Notes: a model not told the origin generated them from the sequence alone. Positions 52,811 to 63,563 are shown, numbered from the stretch's first letter. The stretch is 64,000 nucleotides of DNA from Collinsella sp. 4_8_47FAA (GCF_000763055.1 NZ_KN214137.1:1-64000), one strand, 5' to 3'. A program made the numbers and translations.

Positions 52811-53878
52811 TTAGTCCTCGGCGTTGTAGCCAAAGCGACGAATCTGGGCCTCGTCGTCACGCCAGCCGGCCTTGACCTTCACGTCCAGCTCCAAAAAGAC
52901 CTGCGTGCCAAAAATGCGCTCAAGATCGCGACGGGCGTCGATACCGATATGCTTGATCATCTCGCCGCCCTTACCGATGATGATCCCCTTTTGCCCCTCA
53001 CGCTCGACGTAAATGGTGGCGTGCACGCGCAGTACCTTCTTGGTCTGCTCGAGCGCATCGCAGATCACGCCAACGGAGTGCGGGATCTCATCACGGGTGC
53101 GGCGCAAGACCTTCTCGCGCACAAACTCGGCAACGAGCGTCTCATCGGAAGCGTCGGTACCCATGTCCTCGGGGAACCAACGCGGACCCTCGGGCAAAAA
53201 GTGCGCAACGGTCTCGATAAAGGCATCGACGTTGAAGTTCTTGACCGACGACGTCACGATCTCGTCGTCATATTCCATGAGCTCGTGGGCAGCCTTAAGC
53301 TGTTCCATGACCTGTGCGGGGTCGGCCTCATCGGCCTTGGTGAGCACCAGGACCTTCTTGCAACGGGCGCATCTGACGCGCTCGGCAACCCAAGCGTCTC
53401 CCCTGCCGATCGGCTTGGTGGCATCAATCAAAAACGCGACGACATCGACATCGTTCAGCTCGAACAACGCGCTCTTGTTGAGCTCGGATCCCAGACCGTC
53501 CTTGGGCTTATGAATACCCGGGGTATCGACAAAGACTAGCTGGTAGCCGGGACGGTTGACGACGGCGCGCATGCGGCGACGGGTCGTCTGAGCCACCGGC
53601 GAGGTGATGGCGACCTTTTTGCCATAGCAGGCATTAAGCAGCGTGGACTTGCCGGCGTTGGGGCGTCCGACCAGGGCCACAAAGCCGCTGCGGAAACCGG
53701 GCTCCACGTCACCAAAGCCCGCGAGGCTGTCGCCCTCGTCGCACAGGGCGTCGAGCTCCTCGTCGCTCATGCCCTCAAACGGGTCGAACTCCTCGACATC
53801 CTCGAGCTCCTCGGTATCCACCGCGTCCAGGGACTCGTCGTCCAAAATCTCATCGGTAGGCTGCATATTGTCGGACAT
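52811..53878 (-). CDS. era: GTPase Era with acidic N-terminal extension
   Basis: 16S rRNA-binding GTPase for 30S assembly. G1 GRPNAGKS is at residues 71-78, then DTPGIHK, TKAD and a C-terminal KH domain (GKGGEMIKHIGIDARRDLERI). Total 355 residues; the family norm is about 300, and the excess is a 60-residue acidic N-terminus (DDESLDAVDTEELEDVEEFD). The start has a ribosome site (GAAAGGG), so the extension is probably real. Confidence 0.94.
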   Translation of the reverse strand: MSDNMQPTDEILDDESLDAVDTEELEDVEEFDPFEGMSDEELDALCDEGDSLAGFGDVEPGFRSGFVALVGRPNAGKSTLLNACYGKKVAITSPVAQTTRRRMRAVVNRPGYQLVFVDTPGIHKPKDGLGSELNKSALFELNDVDVVAFLIDATKPIGRGDAWVAERVRCARCKKVLVLTKADEADPAQVMEQLKAAHELMEYDDEIVTSSVKNFNVDAFIETVAHFLPEGPRWFPEDMGTDASDETLVAEFVREKVLRRTRDEIPHSVGVICDALEQTKKVLRVHATIYVEREGQKGIIIGKGGEMIKHIGIDARRDLERIFGTQVFLELDVKVKAGWRDDEAQIRRFGYNAED

Positions 53879-53890
53879 GGGAATCCCTTT

Positions 53891-54268
53891 CTAAATAAAG
53901 CCGAGCGCGTGGGCAAATACCAGCACGCCCACAATCGCGGCGGTGATGGAAAGAATGTAAACAGAGGCAGCGGCGATATCCTTCGCGCGCTTGGCCAGTG
54001 GATGCAGCTCCTGGGTCGCGAGGTCGACAATCGCCTCCATGGCGGTATTGCACAGCTCGCCGTGAATCACCAGGCCACAACAGATGATAATCGTGGCCCA
54101 CTCGGCAATGTCGAGGCCCACGATACAGCCGGCAATGACGGTGCACACGCCCGCCACGAGCATGACCTTAATGTTGCGCTCGGTCTTGACGGCGGTAACG
54201 AAGCCCTCCATGGCATAGGAGAACGACTTTAAGAAGGACGGATGGTCCTTGTTAGATCCGGGAATCAT
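53891..54268 (-). CDS. dgkA: Diacylglycerol/undecaprenol kinase family protein
   Basis: A 125-residue protein with three membrane helices and the DgkA motif NTAMEAIVDLAT (about 70-81) plus AKDIAAASV (about 90-98). In Gram-positives such proteins mainly phosphorylate undecaprenol. It lies between ybeY and era, as in Bacillus. Confidence 0.9.
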   Translation of the reverse strand: MIPGSNKDHPSFLKSFSYAMEGFVTAVKTERNIKVMLVAGVCTVIAGCIVGLDIAEWATIIICCGLVIHGELCNTAMEAIVDLATQELHPLAKRAKDIAAASVYILSITAAIVGVLVFAHALGFI

Positions 54269-54277
54269 AGACGGCTC

Positions 54278-54787
54278 CTAGTCGTGGGCGTGGTTGGTGA
54301 TGGGGCCGACATGGACTAGCTTGGGGTCCTCGCCGCGCTCGAGCGCCAGATCGCGCAGGGTGGCGTCCTCGCGGGCCTCCATGACCTCGGCCTCGTCGTC
54401 ATCAATATGGTCATAGCCCAGCAGGTGCAGCATGCCGTGAACGAGCATCAGACGGCACTCGTCAGCGGGGCTATTGCCAAAACCGGGGGCCTGACGGGCA
54501 ATGACCTCCGGGGCCAAGATGATATCGCCGAGCTCGAGCGTCTCATCGGCGGGAATGTCATCGTCAAAGGCCGAGTCGCATTCAAACGAGAGCACATCGG
54601 TGGTGCGGTCGATGCCGCGCCACTCGTGGTTGAGCTCGTGCATCTCGTCCTCGTCGACATACGAAAGGGAAATCTCGACTTCACGCTCAACGCTCTCGGC
54701 GGCAAGCACAACCTCGCAGATGTGCTCCACCTCCTGCGCGTCGAGCAGCGTATCGAGCTCGGCATCGTTGCTGATCAATACACTCAA
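54278..54787 (-). CDS. ybeY: Endoribonuclease YbeY
   Basis: Metal-dependent RNase for rRNA maturation. The 169-residue protein has the zinc motif H-x3-H-x5-H in HGMLHLLGYDH and the TDVLSFE segment. Starts inside the phoH end (ATGA overlap). Confidence 0.94.
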   Translation of the reverse strand: MSVLISNDAELDTLLDAQEVEHICEVVLAAESVEREVEISLSYVDEDEMHELNHEWRGIDRTTDVLSFECDSAFDDDIPADETLELGDIILAPEVIARQAPGFGNSPADECRLMLVHGMLHLLGYDHIDDDEAEVMEAREDATLRDLALERGEDPKLVHVGPITNHAHD

Positions 54788-55770
54788 CGGGACTCCTTCC
54801 GGTCACGTGCGCGTTTCTCGCGCACATCATCATAAGTATCGTATGCCTCGACGATACGTCCCACCAAGGCATGGCGCACCACGTCGGCACGCTCGAGGTG
54901 CGAAAATGCGACATCGTCGACACGGCCCAAAATCTGCTCAACGTCAGCAAGACCGCCGCGACGACCAACCAGGTCGCGCTGACTCAGGTCGCCGGTAATC
55001 ACAAACTTGGAGTTGAAGCCCAGGCGCGTCAGGAACATCTTCATCTGCTCGGGCGTGGTATTTTGCGCCTCGTCGAGCACCACGAAGGCATCACTCAGCG
55101 TGCGGCCGCGCATGTAGGCAAGCGGGGCGATCTCGATCACGCCGCGCTCCATAAGCTCATCGGTTCGCTCGCGATCCATCATGTCAAAAAGGGCGTCGTA
55201 GAGCGGACGCATGTAGGGATCGATCTTTTCCTCAAGGGTACCGGGCAAAAAGCCCAGATTCTCCCCCGCCTCGACAACCGGACGCGTCAAGATCAGACGA
55301 CCCACCTCGTGACGCTTGAGCGCGGCAACGGCGAGCGCCATAGCCAGATAGGTCTTACCGGTACCGGCAGGACCCAAGCCAAACGTGATGGTATGCGAGC
55401 GGATGGCATCCACATAGCGCTTTTGCCCGAGCGTCTTGGGGCGAATGACGCGGCCGCGATACGAAAGCAGCACGTCATCGCGAAGCGACGTAGTCTCGTG
55501 CTCACCGTCGCGCAAGACGGCCAGACAGCGAGAAACATCGTCGGCAGACAGCGTGCGCCCGGCGGCCGCCTCGCGAAAAGCATGCTCGAAAAAGCGCGCC
55601 ACGAGTTCGACCTCGTTCGGGTCGCCGCTCACGGAGATGCTATCGCCACGGGCGACCACATGAGCGCGAACCAAGCTCTCGAGCGCACGAAGGACGCCGT
55701 CGCCGGCGCCCAAAACGCGCGAGGGATCAATCCCCTCGGGAACGGTAAGTCTAATCTTCGAGGCTTCCAT
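54784..55770 (-). CDS. phoH: PhoH-family ATPase
   Basis: A 328-residue PhoH-like protein with an N-terminal KH-like region and ATPase core: Walker A GPAGTGKTY (near 139), LTRPVVEAGE, and Walker B VVLDEAQNTT. Thought to act as an RNA helicase-like partner of YbeY. The ATG at 55770 has GGGAGG only a few bases away; a start at 55788 is an alternative. The gene begins inside the end of mtaB. Confidence 0.9.
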   Translation of the reverse strand: MEASKIRLTVPEGIDPSRVLGAGDGVLRALESLVRAHVVARGDSISVSGDPNEVELVARFFEHAFREAAAGRTLSADDVSRCLAVLRDGEHETTSLRDDVLLSYRGRVIRPKTLGQKRYVDAIRSHTITFGLGPAGTGKTYLAMALAVAALKRHEVGRLILTRPVVEAGENLGFLPGTLEEKIDPYMRPLYDALFDMMDRERTDELMERGVIEIAPLAYMRGRTLSDAFVVLDEAQNTTPEQMKMFLTRLGFNSKFVITGDLSQRDLVGRRGGLADVEQILGRVDDVAFSHLERADVVRHALVGRIVEAYDTYDDVREKRARDRKESR

Positions 55771-57043
55771 GAACCTCCCTGCGTGCATGGACCAAGCCGG
55801 AATCATCGACTCCGATGATAGCAACATCGAGCAGGCACGGGGCTGTAAGTCCACAGGTATCGTCAAGACGGGCATGATGGAACGAGCCGAGCGTCAGGTT
55901 GTCACCATACTCGAGCACGGCACGCTCGACCGTGCCCACGCGACGACGAGCGTCGGCAATAGCGAGCTCCTGTGCGGCGGCCCGCATACGGCGGCTGCGC
56001 TCGGCCATAACCTCGGGTGGCACCTGGTCGGGCATGTCGGCAGCAAGGGTACCGGGACGCTTGCTGTAGCGGAACACGTGCATACGCGAGAAACCCACAC
56101 GGCGGCACAGCGCCAGCGATTCCTCGAACTCCTCGTCCGTCTCACCAGGAAAACCGACGATGACATCGCACGAAAGGGACGCCTGGGGCAAGATGGCACG
56201 AATCATACGCACCGTGTCCTCAAAGGCCTCGGCGCTATAGGGACGGCCCATGCGATGCAGGGTCGCCGTGCAGCCGGACTGCACGGGCAGGTGCAAAAAC
56301 GGGGCGATACGCTGCGGGTAGCGCGCCATAACCTTAAGCAGGCGCTCGGAGATATCCATGGGCTCGACCGAGGAAATGCGCACATGCGGAATAGACGTGC
56401 GCTCCATGATGGCCTCGAGCAGCTCATCGATTTCGACGTGCTCGTCGGTCGCGCTCTTGCCATCGTAGGCACCCAGGTTCACACCGGTCAGCACCACCTC
56501 GGGCACGCCGGCCTCCTGGGCCTCGCGAACTTGCTCGAGCACGGACTCGACGGGCACGGAGCGCTCGGGGCCGCGCGCCTTCCACACAATGCAATAGGTG
56601 CAGCGATGGTTGCAGCCATCCTGAATCTTCACGCCCAGGCGAGAGCGACCGAGCGCATCGACCACCTCGCCATCGCTGCAGGCGGGAACGCTATCGGACT
56701 CAACACCCAGCACCTCGCAAACACGTTCGGCGACATCTATCTTGGACGGCTCGGCAATCACGCGATCCGAAAGCTCCGACAGCTCCTCGGGATGCAAATT
56801 GACCACGCATCCGGTCACGACCACATAGGGCTCGTTTGGATGGGCCAGCGCATGACGGACGGCCTTACGGGTCTTAGCCTCGGCCTCGCCCGTAACGGCA
56901 CAGGTGTTAATGACGATCAGATCGGCATCCTGGGGATCCACAATAGCAAAGCCCAGGCGCATAAGATCGGCAGTGATACGGTCAGACTCAACCCGGTTGA
57001 CGCGGCAGCCGAGGTTGACGACGGAAATATGGGGTGCGAGCAC
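55751..57043 (-). CDS. mtaB: tRNA t6A37 methylthiotransferase MtaB
   Basis: Converts t6A to ms2t6A in tRNA-Lys. The 430-residue protein has cluster cysteines C13 (NLGCRVN), C48 and C79, the radical SAM triad C144-x3-C148-x2-C151 (CNHRCTYC) and a C-terminal TRAM region. NLGCRVN is the MtaB-type signature. Lies downstream of dnaJ as in Firmicutes. Confidence 0.92.
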   Translation of the reverse strand: MLAPHISVVNLGCRVNRVESDRITADLMRLGFAIVDPQDADLIVINTCAVTGEAEAKTRKAVRHALAHPNEPYVVVTGCVVNLHPEELSELSDRVIAEPSKIDVAERVCEVLGVESDSVPACSDGEVVDALGRSRLGVKIQDGCNHRCTYCIVWKARGPERSVPVESVLEQVREAQEAGVPEVVLTGVNLGAYDGKSATDEHVEIDELLEAIMERTSIPHVRISSVEPMDISERLLKVMARYPQRIAPFLHLPVQSGCTATLHRMGRPYSAEAFEDTVRMIRAILPQASLSCDVIVGFPGETDEEFEESLALCRRVGFSRMHVFRYSKRPGTLAADMPDQVPPEVMAERSRRMRAAAQELAIADARRRVGTVERAVLEYGDNLTLGSFHHARLDDTCGLTAPCLLDVAIIGVDDSGLVHARREVHGSLED

Positions 57044-57052
57044 GCGGGCTCC

Positions 57053-58201
57053 TTAATCGAGGATATCGTCGAGGGCACTCTTGATACGGTCGGTCACCGA
57101 CTTCTTACCGGAAGCGACGTCATCGCCCATCTCATCGGCAAAAGCACGGAGCAGCTCGTGTTGCTTATTGGAAAGATTGGTGGGAACGACCACGCGCAGT
57201 TGCACGATCAGGCGACCACGCGAACCGCCACCGCCAATGCGCGGCATGCCGTAATTATTGACGCTCACGGTGTCGCCGTACTGTGTACCAGCAGGGACCG
57301 TCACCTTGACGACCTCATCGGGCATAATGCCCTCGACCTCGATCTCGCAGCCGAGCGCTGCCTGCGCAATCGAAATATCGCTCACGAGGTACAGGTCGTC
57401 ACCGTTGCGCTTAAAACGCTCGTGGTCGGCGACGCGCACGTTGACAATCAGGTCGCCCGAGGGCTCGCCGCGAAGGCCAGCCTCGCCAAAGCCGCTCACG
57501 CGCAGCTGGCGACCGGTCGAAACGCCGGCGGGGATATCGATGTCGATCTTTTCATGCGAAGGCGTGCGGCCCTGACCGTCGCAGGTCTCGCAGGGATGAT
57601 CGATGACCGTGCCCTCGCCGTGGCAGTCGGGACAAGGCGAAGAGGACTGAACCTGGCCCAGGAACGAACGCTGGACCGTCGTGACATAGCCCGTGCCGTG
57701 GCAGCGGCTGCACTGCTTTTCCTGCGCGCCCTCGGCCCTACCGGTGCCATTGCAATCCTCACAGGGAGCAAGGCGGTCATAGCTGATCGTCTTTTTGCAC
57801 CCGAGTGCCGCCTCCTCGAGCGTCACCGAAAGAGAGATGGCCATGTCGCGGCCGCGACGACGCTCACGGCGATTTCGGGCGCCACCGCCGGCACCGCCGC
57901 CAAAGAACGACGAGAAGAGGTCGTCCATGCCCATGCCGCCAAAGATATCGTTAATGTCGACGTAGCCCGAACCACCAGGGCCGTCGGCAATGCCGTAACG
58001 GTCGTAGTTAGCACGCTTCTGCTCATCGGAAAGAACGGAATATGCCTCGTTGAGCTCTTTGAACTTGGCCTCGGCCTCGGGGTCGTCCGAAACGTCCGGG
58101 TGTACGGTACGGGCCTTCTTTAGAAACGCGCGCTTAATCGTCCGCGCGTCGGCATCCTTGTCGACGCCAAGCACCTCGTAGTAATCCCTATTTTCCGACA
58201 C
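57053..58201 (-). CDS. dnaJ: Chaperone DnaJ
   Basis: Type I Hsp40: J domain with HPD at residues 34-36, Gly-rich region, four CxxCxGxG zinc repeats (CEDCNGTG, CSRCHGTG, CPDCHGEG, CETCDGQG) and both C-terminal substrate domains. 382 residues, normal length. I chose the GTG at 58201, seven bases after AAGGA, because it gives the family N-terminus. No dnaK or grpE is adjacent. Confidence 0.93.
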   Translation of the reverse strand: MSENRDYYEVLGVDKDADARTIKRAFLKKARTVHPDVSDDPEAEAKFKELNEAYSVLSDEQKRANYDRYGIADGPGGSGYVDINDIFGGMGMDDLFSSFFGGGAGGGARNRRERRRGRDMAISLSVTLEEAALGCKKTISYDRLAPCEDCNGTGRAEGAQEKQCSRCHGTGYVTTVQRSFLGQVQSSSPCPDCHGEGTVIDHPCETCDGQGRTPSHEKIDIDIPAGVSTGRQLRVSGFGEAGLRGEPSGDLIVNVRVADHERFKRNGDDLYLVSDISIAQAALGCEIEVEGIMPDEVVKVTVPAGTQYGDTVSVNNYGMPRIGGGGSRGRLIVQLRVVVPTNLSNKQHELLRAFADEMGDDVASGKKSVTDRIKSALDDILD

Positions 58202-58282
58202 GACCGAATCCTTCCGACTTTCATTATTGTCACAGTGCGTCCTATACCCAAGCTGGGCCGGCCGCAAACAGAGGGTTTGATG

Positions 58283-59386
58283 TTATTGCATTGCGTAGGG
58301 TGAAAGCATGGCACGTTGCGAGCAGCTCGCAAACCAAACCGACACGAGCGCAAACATAAATCCGTTGGCAAAACCGTTGGCAAACTGCATCGCGCCGCGC
58401 TTCCACCACAGCAGGCTGCGGTGCAGCACGCCGTCCGAGAGCACCATGAACAGGCCCATGGCAAACGGAATAAAGCACATCACGGCAAAGGCCGAGAACA
58501 CGCCCGAGATGGCCGATAGCACCAAAAACGGCGCCACGATGCCCATCAGGTAAAAACCGGTACGGGCCTTGCCTTCCAGGCGCTCGGCCTCAACATGGGC
58601 GCGACCGACCAGATCACCGCCAGAGGCGCCGTTGGTGCCGGCGTGACCCATGCCGCCAATACGGACCTCGTCGCCATCGTGCGTGCCGGCGGGAAACTCA
58701 ATCGTCTGCTCGGAGGTCACACGGGTCCGCCCGCTGCCGCCGCAATCGGGACAGGGGTCGGCGACGACCTTACCGGAGCCACCGCACTCAGGGCAGACCG
58801 ACTGGAACGTGCCGGCACCAAACAGAAAGGACAGGTCGACATCGATGTGACCGCGACCGCCGCAGCTTGGGCAGGTATGGGCATGCTCGGACGAAACAGA
58901 GCCCGAACCACCGCAGTGACCACAGGTATCGAAGCGCGTATAGCGGACGGTCTTGCGGGCACCGCCCTTGGCCTCCTTGGCGTCGAGTTTGATATCGACG
59001 ACCACATTGGCGCCGTTCTCGGGATTGTAAGCAGCCTGCCCACGACGCTGCTGGCCCCAAGCGCCGCCAAAGGGAAAACCGCCCTCAAAGGGATTGCCAT
59101 AGCCTGTGTTGCCGGCGTAGCCGCCACCATAGGGCGAAGCCGTAGGAGCACCGGCAAAGGGATTGCCCGAGCGCATGGCGTCGTAGCGCGCACGTTTTTG
59201 CTCATCCGAAAGCACGGCGTAGGCCTCGGAAACCTCTTTAAACTTTTCCTCGGCATCCGGCTCTTTGTTGACGTCCGGATGGAGCTTGCGGGCCTTTTGC
59301 TGAAAGGCCTTTTGAATATCACGCGAGGTGGCGTCCTTGGAGACACCCAGAATCTCGTAGTAATCTTTTTCGTTCATCGTCGCCAT
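58283..59386 (-). CDS. DnaJ variant with C-terminal membrane helices
   Basis: A 367-residue protein. J domain with HPD at 36-38, Gly/Phe-rich region (72-118), four intact zinc repeats ([32 protein letters not shown], residues 155-219), then only a short remnant of the first substrate domain (to about 265). The second substrate domain and dimerisation tail are replaced by about three hydrophobic segments (277-297, 299-317, 336-355). Probably a membrane-tethered co-chaperone. AGGAGG lies nine bases before the ATG at 59386. Directly upstream of canonical dnaJ. Confidence 0.85.
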   Translation of the reverse strand: MATMNEKDYYEILGVSKDATSRDIQKAFQQKARKLHPDVNKEPDAEEKFKEVSEAYAVLSDEQKRARYDAMRSGNPFAGAPTASPYGGGYAGNTGYGNPFEGGFPFGGAWGQQRRGQAAYNPENGANVVVDIKLDAKEAKGGARKTVRYTRFDTCGHCGGSGSVSSEHAHTCPSCGGRGHIDVDLSFLFGAGTFQSVCPECGGSGKVVADPCPDCGGSGRTRVTSEQTIEFPAGTHDGDEVRIGGMGHAGTNGASGGDLVGRAHVEAERLEGKARTGFYLMGIVAPFLVLSAISGVFSAFAVMCFIPFAMGLFMVLSDGVLHRSLLWWKRGAMQFANGFANGFMFALVSVWFASCSQRAMLSPYAMQ

Positions 59387-59444
59387 GCGCGGCAACCTCC
59401 TGCTCACAGCAGCGTATATATTCCGGTAATTCTACACGAGCGGC

Positions 59445-60677
59445 CTAAGCTAGATCCCAAAACAGCTCGAACAGAACATTTCCATCGAGCCAGCCCAAGT
59501 GCGTCGGCGCCAGACGAGCTCGAACATAGCCCGCGACGACATCTGCCGAAGTGAAAGGTCCCTCATGGACCCCGAGCGTCTCGGGCACCCAAGTGGCAAG
59601 ACCCAATTCGAGCGCGCGATCGCAGGCAGCTGCCAGCTCATCGGCCGGGATGACGCAAGCTGCACGAACCAACAGGTCGGACGCGACACCGCCCGTCATG
59701 CGACAAGACAGCATCAGGTCTTCAGCCGCAGCCTCACGCTGCGACAGATATTCGGCCTCAAACGCCGTCGCGTCATCGTCACGTTGCACCAGACGCACGC
59801 GGTACGAATCGCCTCGAGAAGACACGCCGGGGAACAAACCTGCAATACGGTCGAAATCCTCGGCGTCGAGCATGCCCGCGGCAGAGCGACCCAGGCCCAG
59901 GTAGCCCAGTCCGGTCCAGTAGGCAATGTTATGGGCGCACTCATGGCCGTCGAGCGCATAGCTCGCCACCTCATACGGGTGATAGCCGGCGGCACCCAGG
60001 AGCTCGCGTGCCACGTCCATGCATGCGGCCTGAAAATCCTCATCAGGCTCGAGCGACTCGTCGCGGCACGCCATGTGATAAAGGGGCGTCCCTTCCTCGA
60101 GCGTGAGCGGATAGACCGACACATGATGCGGAGCCGCCGCCAGCACGCCATCGAGCGTGCGCTGCCAACTCGCCGCCGTCTGCCCGGGAAGGCCACACAT
60201 AAGATCGCACGACACGTCAAGCCCAGCGTTCTTGACCGTTTCGATGGCGGCGAGCGCCCGATCGGCATCGTGAATACGGCCGATGGCGGTAAGTTCGGTG
60301 TTATCGAGCGTTTGCGCGCCCAGAGAGACGCGTGTGACACCAACCTTGGCAAGCGCAGTGGCAAGCTCGGCGGTCAGCGACTCGGGATTAGCCTCGCAGG
60401 TAAACTCAACGGGGGCGCACCACGCACGAATACGCCGCGTCAGCTCCACCAGGCGCTCCCCCGCCAGCGACGGCGTGCCGCCACCAACATAGACGGTGCG
60501 GATCTGGTCAAGGGCCCCAGCCCTGCCAAAAGCATCGAGGCGCGCATACAGCTGCTCAAAATAGGCATCGAGTGCAGCGTCCAGGTCGCACGGGGAAAAG
60601 CTGCGCGAGTCAAAGTCGCAATAGCGGCATTTTTGAGCGCAAAACGGCACGTGCACGTACAGCGCGGTAACGGCCAC
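59445..60677 (-). CDS. hemW: Radical SAM HemW (heme chaperone family)
   Basis: A 410-residue protein of the HemN/HemW family. The SAM cluster triad is C13, C17 and C20 (CAQKCRYCDF), with YVGGGTPS and the HemW C-terminal domain. HemW members are now regarded as heme-binding chaperones rather than coproporphyrinogen dehydrogenases. Follows dusB by 2 bp; lepA-hemW proximity is conserved. Confidence 0.9.
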   Translation of the reverse strand: MAVTALYVHVPFCAQKCRYCDFDSRSFSPCDLDAALDAYFEQLYARLDAFGRAGALDQIRTVYVGGGTPSLAGERLVELTRRIRAWCAPVEFTCEANPESLTAELATALAKVGVTRVSLGAQTLDNTELTAIGRIHDADRALAAIETVKNAGLDVSCDLMCGLPGQTAASWQRTLDGVLAAAPHHVSVYPLTLEEGTPLYHMACRDESLEPDEDFQAACMDVARELLGAAGYHPYEVASYALDGHECAHNIAYWTGLGYLGLGRSAAGMLDAEDFDRIAGLFPGVSSRGDSYRVRLVQRDDDATAFEAEYLSQREAAAEDLMLSCRMTGGVASDLLVRAACVIPADELAAACDRALELGLATWVPETLGVHEGPFTSADVVAGYVRARLAPTHLGWLDGNVLFELFWDLA

Positions 60678-60679
60678 CC

Positions 60680-61723
60680 TTAAGCCTCCAGCGGATGAGC
60701 GGGCACCGACTCACCGGCGGCAAGAGCGGCCTCGCAGGTCACCACATCGCGCTCGATATCATCGACCAGTGCCATAAACTCCTCGTACGTGGAGCAGCGC
60801 ACCACCTGAGCGCGCCAGGCGGCGGCATGGGGCATGCCCTTTAAATACCAACTCGCGTACGTACGGGCGCGCGACATGAGCGGCAGGAGCTCATGCGTCA
60901 GCGTTAGGTGCTCACGCAGGGCGTCTAAGCGCTCGACGGAGCTGCGCGCCGGCGCCGGCGTGCCATCGAGCGCAAGGGCGCGAGCATCACCAAAAACCCA
61001 GGGATTACCGTAGATGCCGCGCGCGATAAACACCGCGCTGGCACCCGAGCCTTGCAGATGCTCAGCAGCGTCCTCGGCCGAGAACACATCACCCGAACCA
61101 ATCACGGGAATCTCGACAGCGTCGGCGACCTCATCAACGACCGACCAATCGGCCTGGCCCGTATAGAGCTGCGTGGCACAGCGACCATGCACCGCCACCG
61201 CAGCGGCCCCTGCCCCCTCGAGCATCTGGGCAAACGTCGCGGCATTGCGGTCTTCGGCATAAAAGCCCTTGCGGATCTTGACGGTCACGGGCACATGCGC
61301 CGCGCCCACCGCGGCCTCGACAATCTTCTCGGCCAGGTCGGGCGTGCGCATGAGCGCCGAGCCCTCGCCCTTGGTAACGACCTTGCGAGCCGGGCAGGCC
61401 ATGTTGATATCGATCAACGACAGGCGATCGCCCACGCGCTCCTCGACGGCAGCGACGGCGCTCGCAAACTGATCGGGCTTAGAGCCAAAGAGCTGCACGC
61501 AGATCTGCTGCTCCTCGTCGGCCGGCAGCACCAGACGCCACGTCTTGTTACTGGCGTAGGCAAGGCCAGCGACACTCACCATCTCGCTATAAGCAAGCTG
61601 AGCACCGCGGCGGCGGCACATGATGCGGTAGGCAGGATCGGTCACGCCCGCCATGGGGGCCATAAGGAACGGCTGCTCGGCATAGGCGCCCAGCAGCCGC
61701 AGACTATATTCGGAAAGCGCCAT
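60680..61723 (-). CDS. dusB: tRNA-dihydrouridine synthase
   Basis: FMN enzyme reducing uridines in the tRNA D-loop. The 347-residue TIM barrel has APMAGVTD at the N-terminus, the NMACPARKV loop with the catalytic cysteine, and VIGSGDVFSAEDA. It lies between lepA and hemW, 4 bp after lepA, an insertion relative to the usual lepA-hemW adjacency. Confidence 0.9.
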   Translation of the reverse strand: MALSEYSLRLLGAYAEQPFLMAPMAGVTDPAYRIMCRRRGAQLAYSEMVSVAGLAYASNKTWRLVLPADEEQQICVQLFGSKPDQFASAVAAVEERVGDRLSLIDINMACPARKVVTKGEGSALMRTPDLAEKIVEAAVGAAHVPVTVKIRKGFYAEDRNAATFAQMLEGAGAAAVAVHGRCATQLYTGQADWSVVDEVADAVEIPVIGSGDVFSAEDAAEHLQGSGASAVFIARGIYGNPWVFGDARALALDGTPAPARSSVERLDALREHLTLTHELLPLMSRARTYASWYLKGMPHAAAWRAQVVRCSTYEEFMALVDDIERDVVTCEAALAAGESVPAHPLEA

Positions 61724-61727
61724 AGAC

Positions 61728-63539
61728 CTACTCGTCCACCTTGAGGATCGCCATAAAGGCCTCCTGCGGGACCTCGACCGATCCGATGGCCTTCATGCGC
61801 TTCTTGCCCTCTTTCTGCTTCTCGAGCAGCTTGCGCTTACGCGAGATATCGCCGCCGTAGCACTTGGCAAGCACGTCCTTGCGACGCGCCTTGACGGTGG
61901 AGCGGGCAATGATCTTGTTGCCGATAGCACCCTGGATGGGCACCTCGAACAGCTGACGCGGGATGATCTCCTTAAGCTTGTCGCATAGGCCACGGGCCAG
62001 ACCATAGGCCTTGTCCTTGTGGACGATAAACGACAGCGCGTCCACCTCGTCGCCCGAAAGCAAGATGTCGAGCTTCACAAGCTCGGATGGACGATACTCA
62101 TTGAACTCGTAGTCGAGCGAGGCATAGCCCTTGGTGCGACTCTTGAGCTGGTCAAAGAAGTCCAAGATGAGCTCGGCAAGCGGCATATCGAAGCGCATCT
62201 CGACCGATTTGCTCGTCAGGTGGATCATGTCGGTCGTGACGCCGCGGTGATCGATGGCGAGCTGCATGACGGCGCCCGTGTACTCAGGCGGGCAGATGAT
62301 CTTTGCCTTAAGGTAGGGTTCCTCGATACGCTCGATGCGCGTGGCCTCGGGAAGGTCCTGCGGGCTGCGGACATCGATCATTTCGCCGTCAGTCTTGTAG
62401 ACGTGATAGTCGACCGAGGGACTCGTGGCAATGAGGTCCAAGTTGAACTCGCGCTCCAGACGTTCCTTGACGACTTCCATGTGCAGCAGGCCCAGGAAGC
62501 CAACGCGGAAGCCAAAGCCGAGCGCCACCGAGGTCTCGGGCTCCCACACCAACGACGGGTCGTTGACATGCAGCTTATCAAGCGCGTCACGCAGGTTCTC
62601 GTAGTCCTTGTTATCGATCGGGAACAGGCCCGTATAGACCATGGGCTTGGCCTCGCGGTAACCGGGAAGCGGCTCGGGGCAGGGATTCGACGCCCACGTG
62701 AGGGTATCGCCCACGCGAACGGCCTCGGGATCCTTCAGGCCCGTGACCACGTATCCGACCTCGCCGACCGTCAGCGCATCGACCGGAGTCTCGGCGGGAC
62801 GCTTGACGCCCACGCCATCGACCAAAAAGTCGCCCTTTGCCTGCATCATGCGCAGGGTATCACCCTTTTTGATGGAGCCGTCAAAGATGCGCACCGTGGC
62901 GACGACACCACGATACTCGTCGAAGTACGAATCCAGGATGAGTGCCTTGAGCGGCGCGTTCGCATCGCCCTTGGGCGGAGAGATCAAAAAGACAATGGAC
63001 TCCAGCAGATCGTGAATGCCCTCGCCGGTCTTGCCCGAGACACACACGGCATCATCGGCAGGAATCGCCAGGTCATCCTCGATCTCGGTCTTAACCTCAT
63101 CGGGATGGGCCGAGGGCAGGTCGATCTTGTTGATGGCCGGCACAATGTCCAGATTGGCGTTCATGGCAAGCGTCGCGTTGGAGACGGTCTGCGCCTCGAC
63201 GCCCTGCGTGGCGTCGACAACGAGCACCGCGCCCTCACAGGCTGCCAGCGAGCGCGAGACCTCATAGGTAAAGTCCACGTGGCCCGGCGTATCGATCAGA
63301 TTGAACTGATACGTCTCGCCATCGTCGGCGTCATAGGACACGCGAACGGCATTGGACTTGATCGTGATGCCGCGCTCGCGCTCGATATCCATGGTGTCGA
63401 GCAGCTGCGACTCCATGTCGCGTTCGTCGACGGTATGGGTGAGCTCGAGGATGCGGTCGCTGATCGTGGACTTGCCATGGTCGATGTGCGCAACGATCGA
63501 GAAGTTGCGGATGTGGGAAATGTCAATTGAAGTATTCAT
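61728..63539 (-). CDS. lepA: Elongation factor 4 (LepA)
   Basis: Ribosome-binding GTPase. The 603-residue protein has AHIDHGKS (residues 17-24), the GITIKSN switch, [16 protein letters not shown] and the unique C-terminal domain ([24 protein letters not shown] split across the end). The ATG at 63539 gives the family length; no strong ribosome site precedes it. Confidence 0.95.
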   Translation of the reverse strand: MNTSIDISHIRNFSIVAHIDHGKSTISDRILELTHTVDERDMESQLLDTMDIERERGITIKSNAVRVSYDADDGETYQFNLIDTPGHVDFTYEVSRSLAACEGAVLVVDATQGVEAQTVSNATLAMNANLDIVPAINKIDLPSAHPDEVKTEIEDDLAIPADDAVCVSGKTGEGIHDLLESIVFLISPPKGDANAPLKALILDSYFDEYRGVVATVRIFDGSIKKGDTLRMMQAKGDFLVDGVGVKRPAETPVDALTVGEVGYVVTGLKDPEAVRVGDTLTWASNPCPEPLPGYREAKPMVYTGLFPIDNKDYENLRDALDKLHVNDPSLVWEPETSVALGFGFRVGFLGLLHMEVVKERLEREFNLDLIATSPSVDYHVYKTDGEMIDVRSPQDLPEATRIERIEEPYLKAKIICPPEYTGAVMQLAIDHRGVTTDMIHLTSKSVEMRFDMPLAELILDFFDQLKSRTKGYASLDYEFNEYRPSELVKLDILLSGDEVDALSFIVHKDKAYGLARGLCDKLKEIIPRQLFEVPIQGAIGNKIIARSTVKARRKDVLAKCYGGDISRKRKLLEKQKEGKKRMKAIGSVEVPQEAFMAILKVDE

Positions 63540-63563
63540 GCGGACTATCTTACCCGAGCGGTA

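Noticed and set aside
55769..58123. 784-codon open frame on the plus strand opposite mtaB and dnaJ
   Set aside because: Shadow of two well-supported genes on the other strand.
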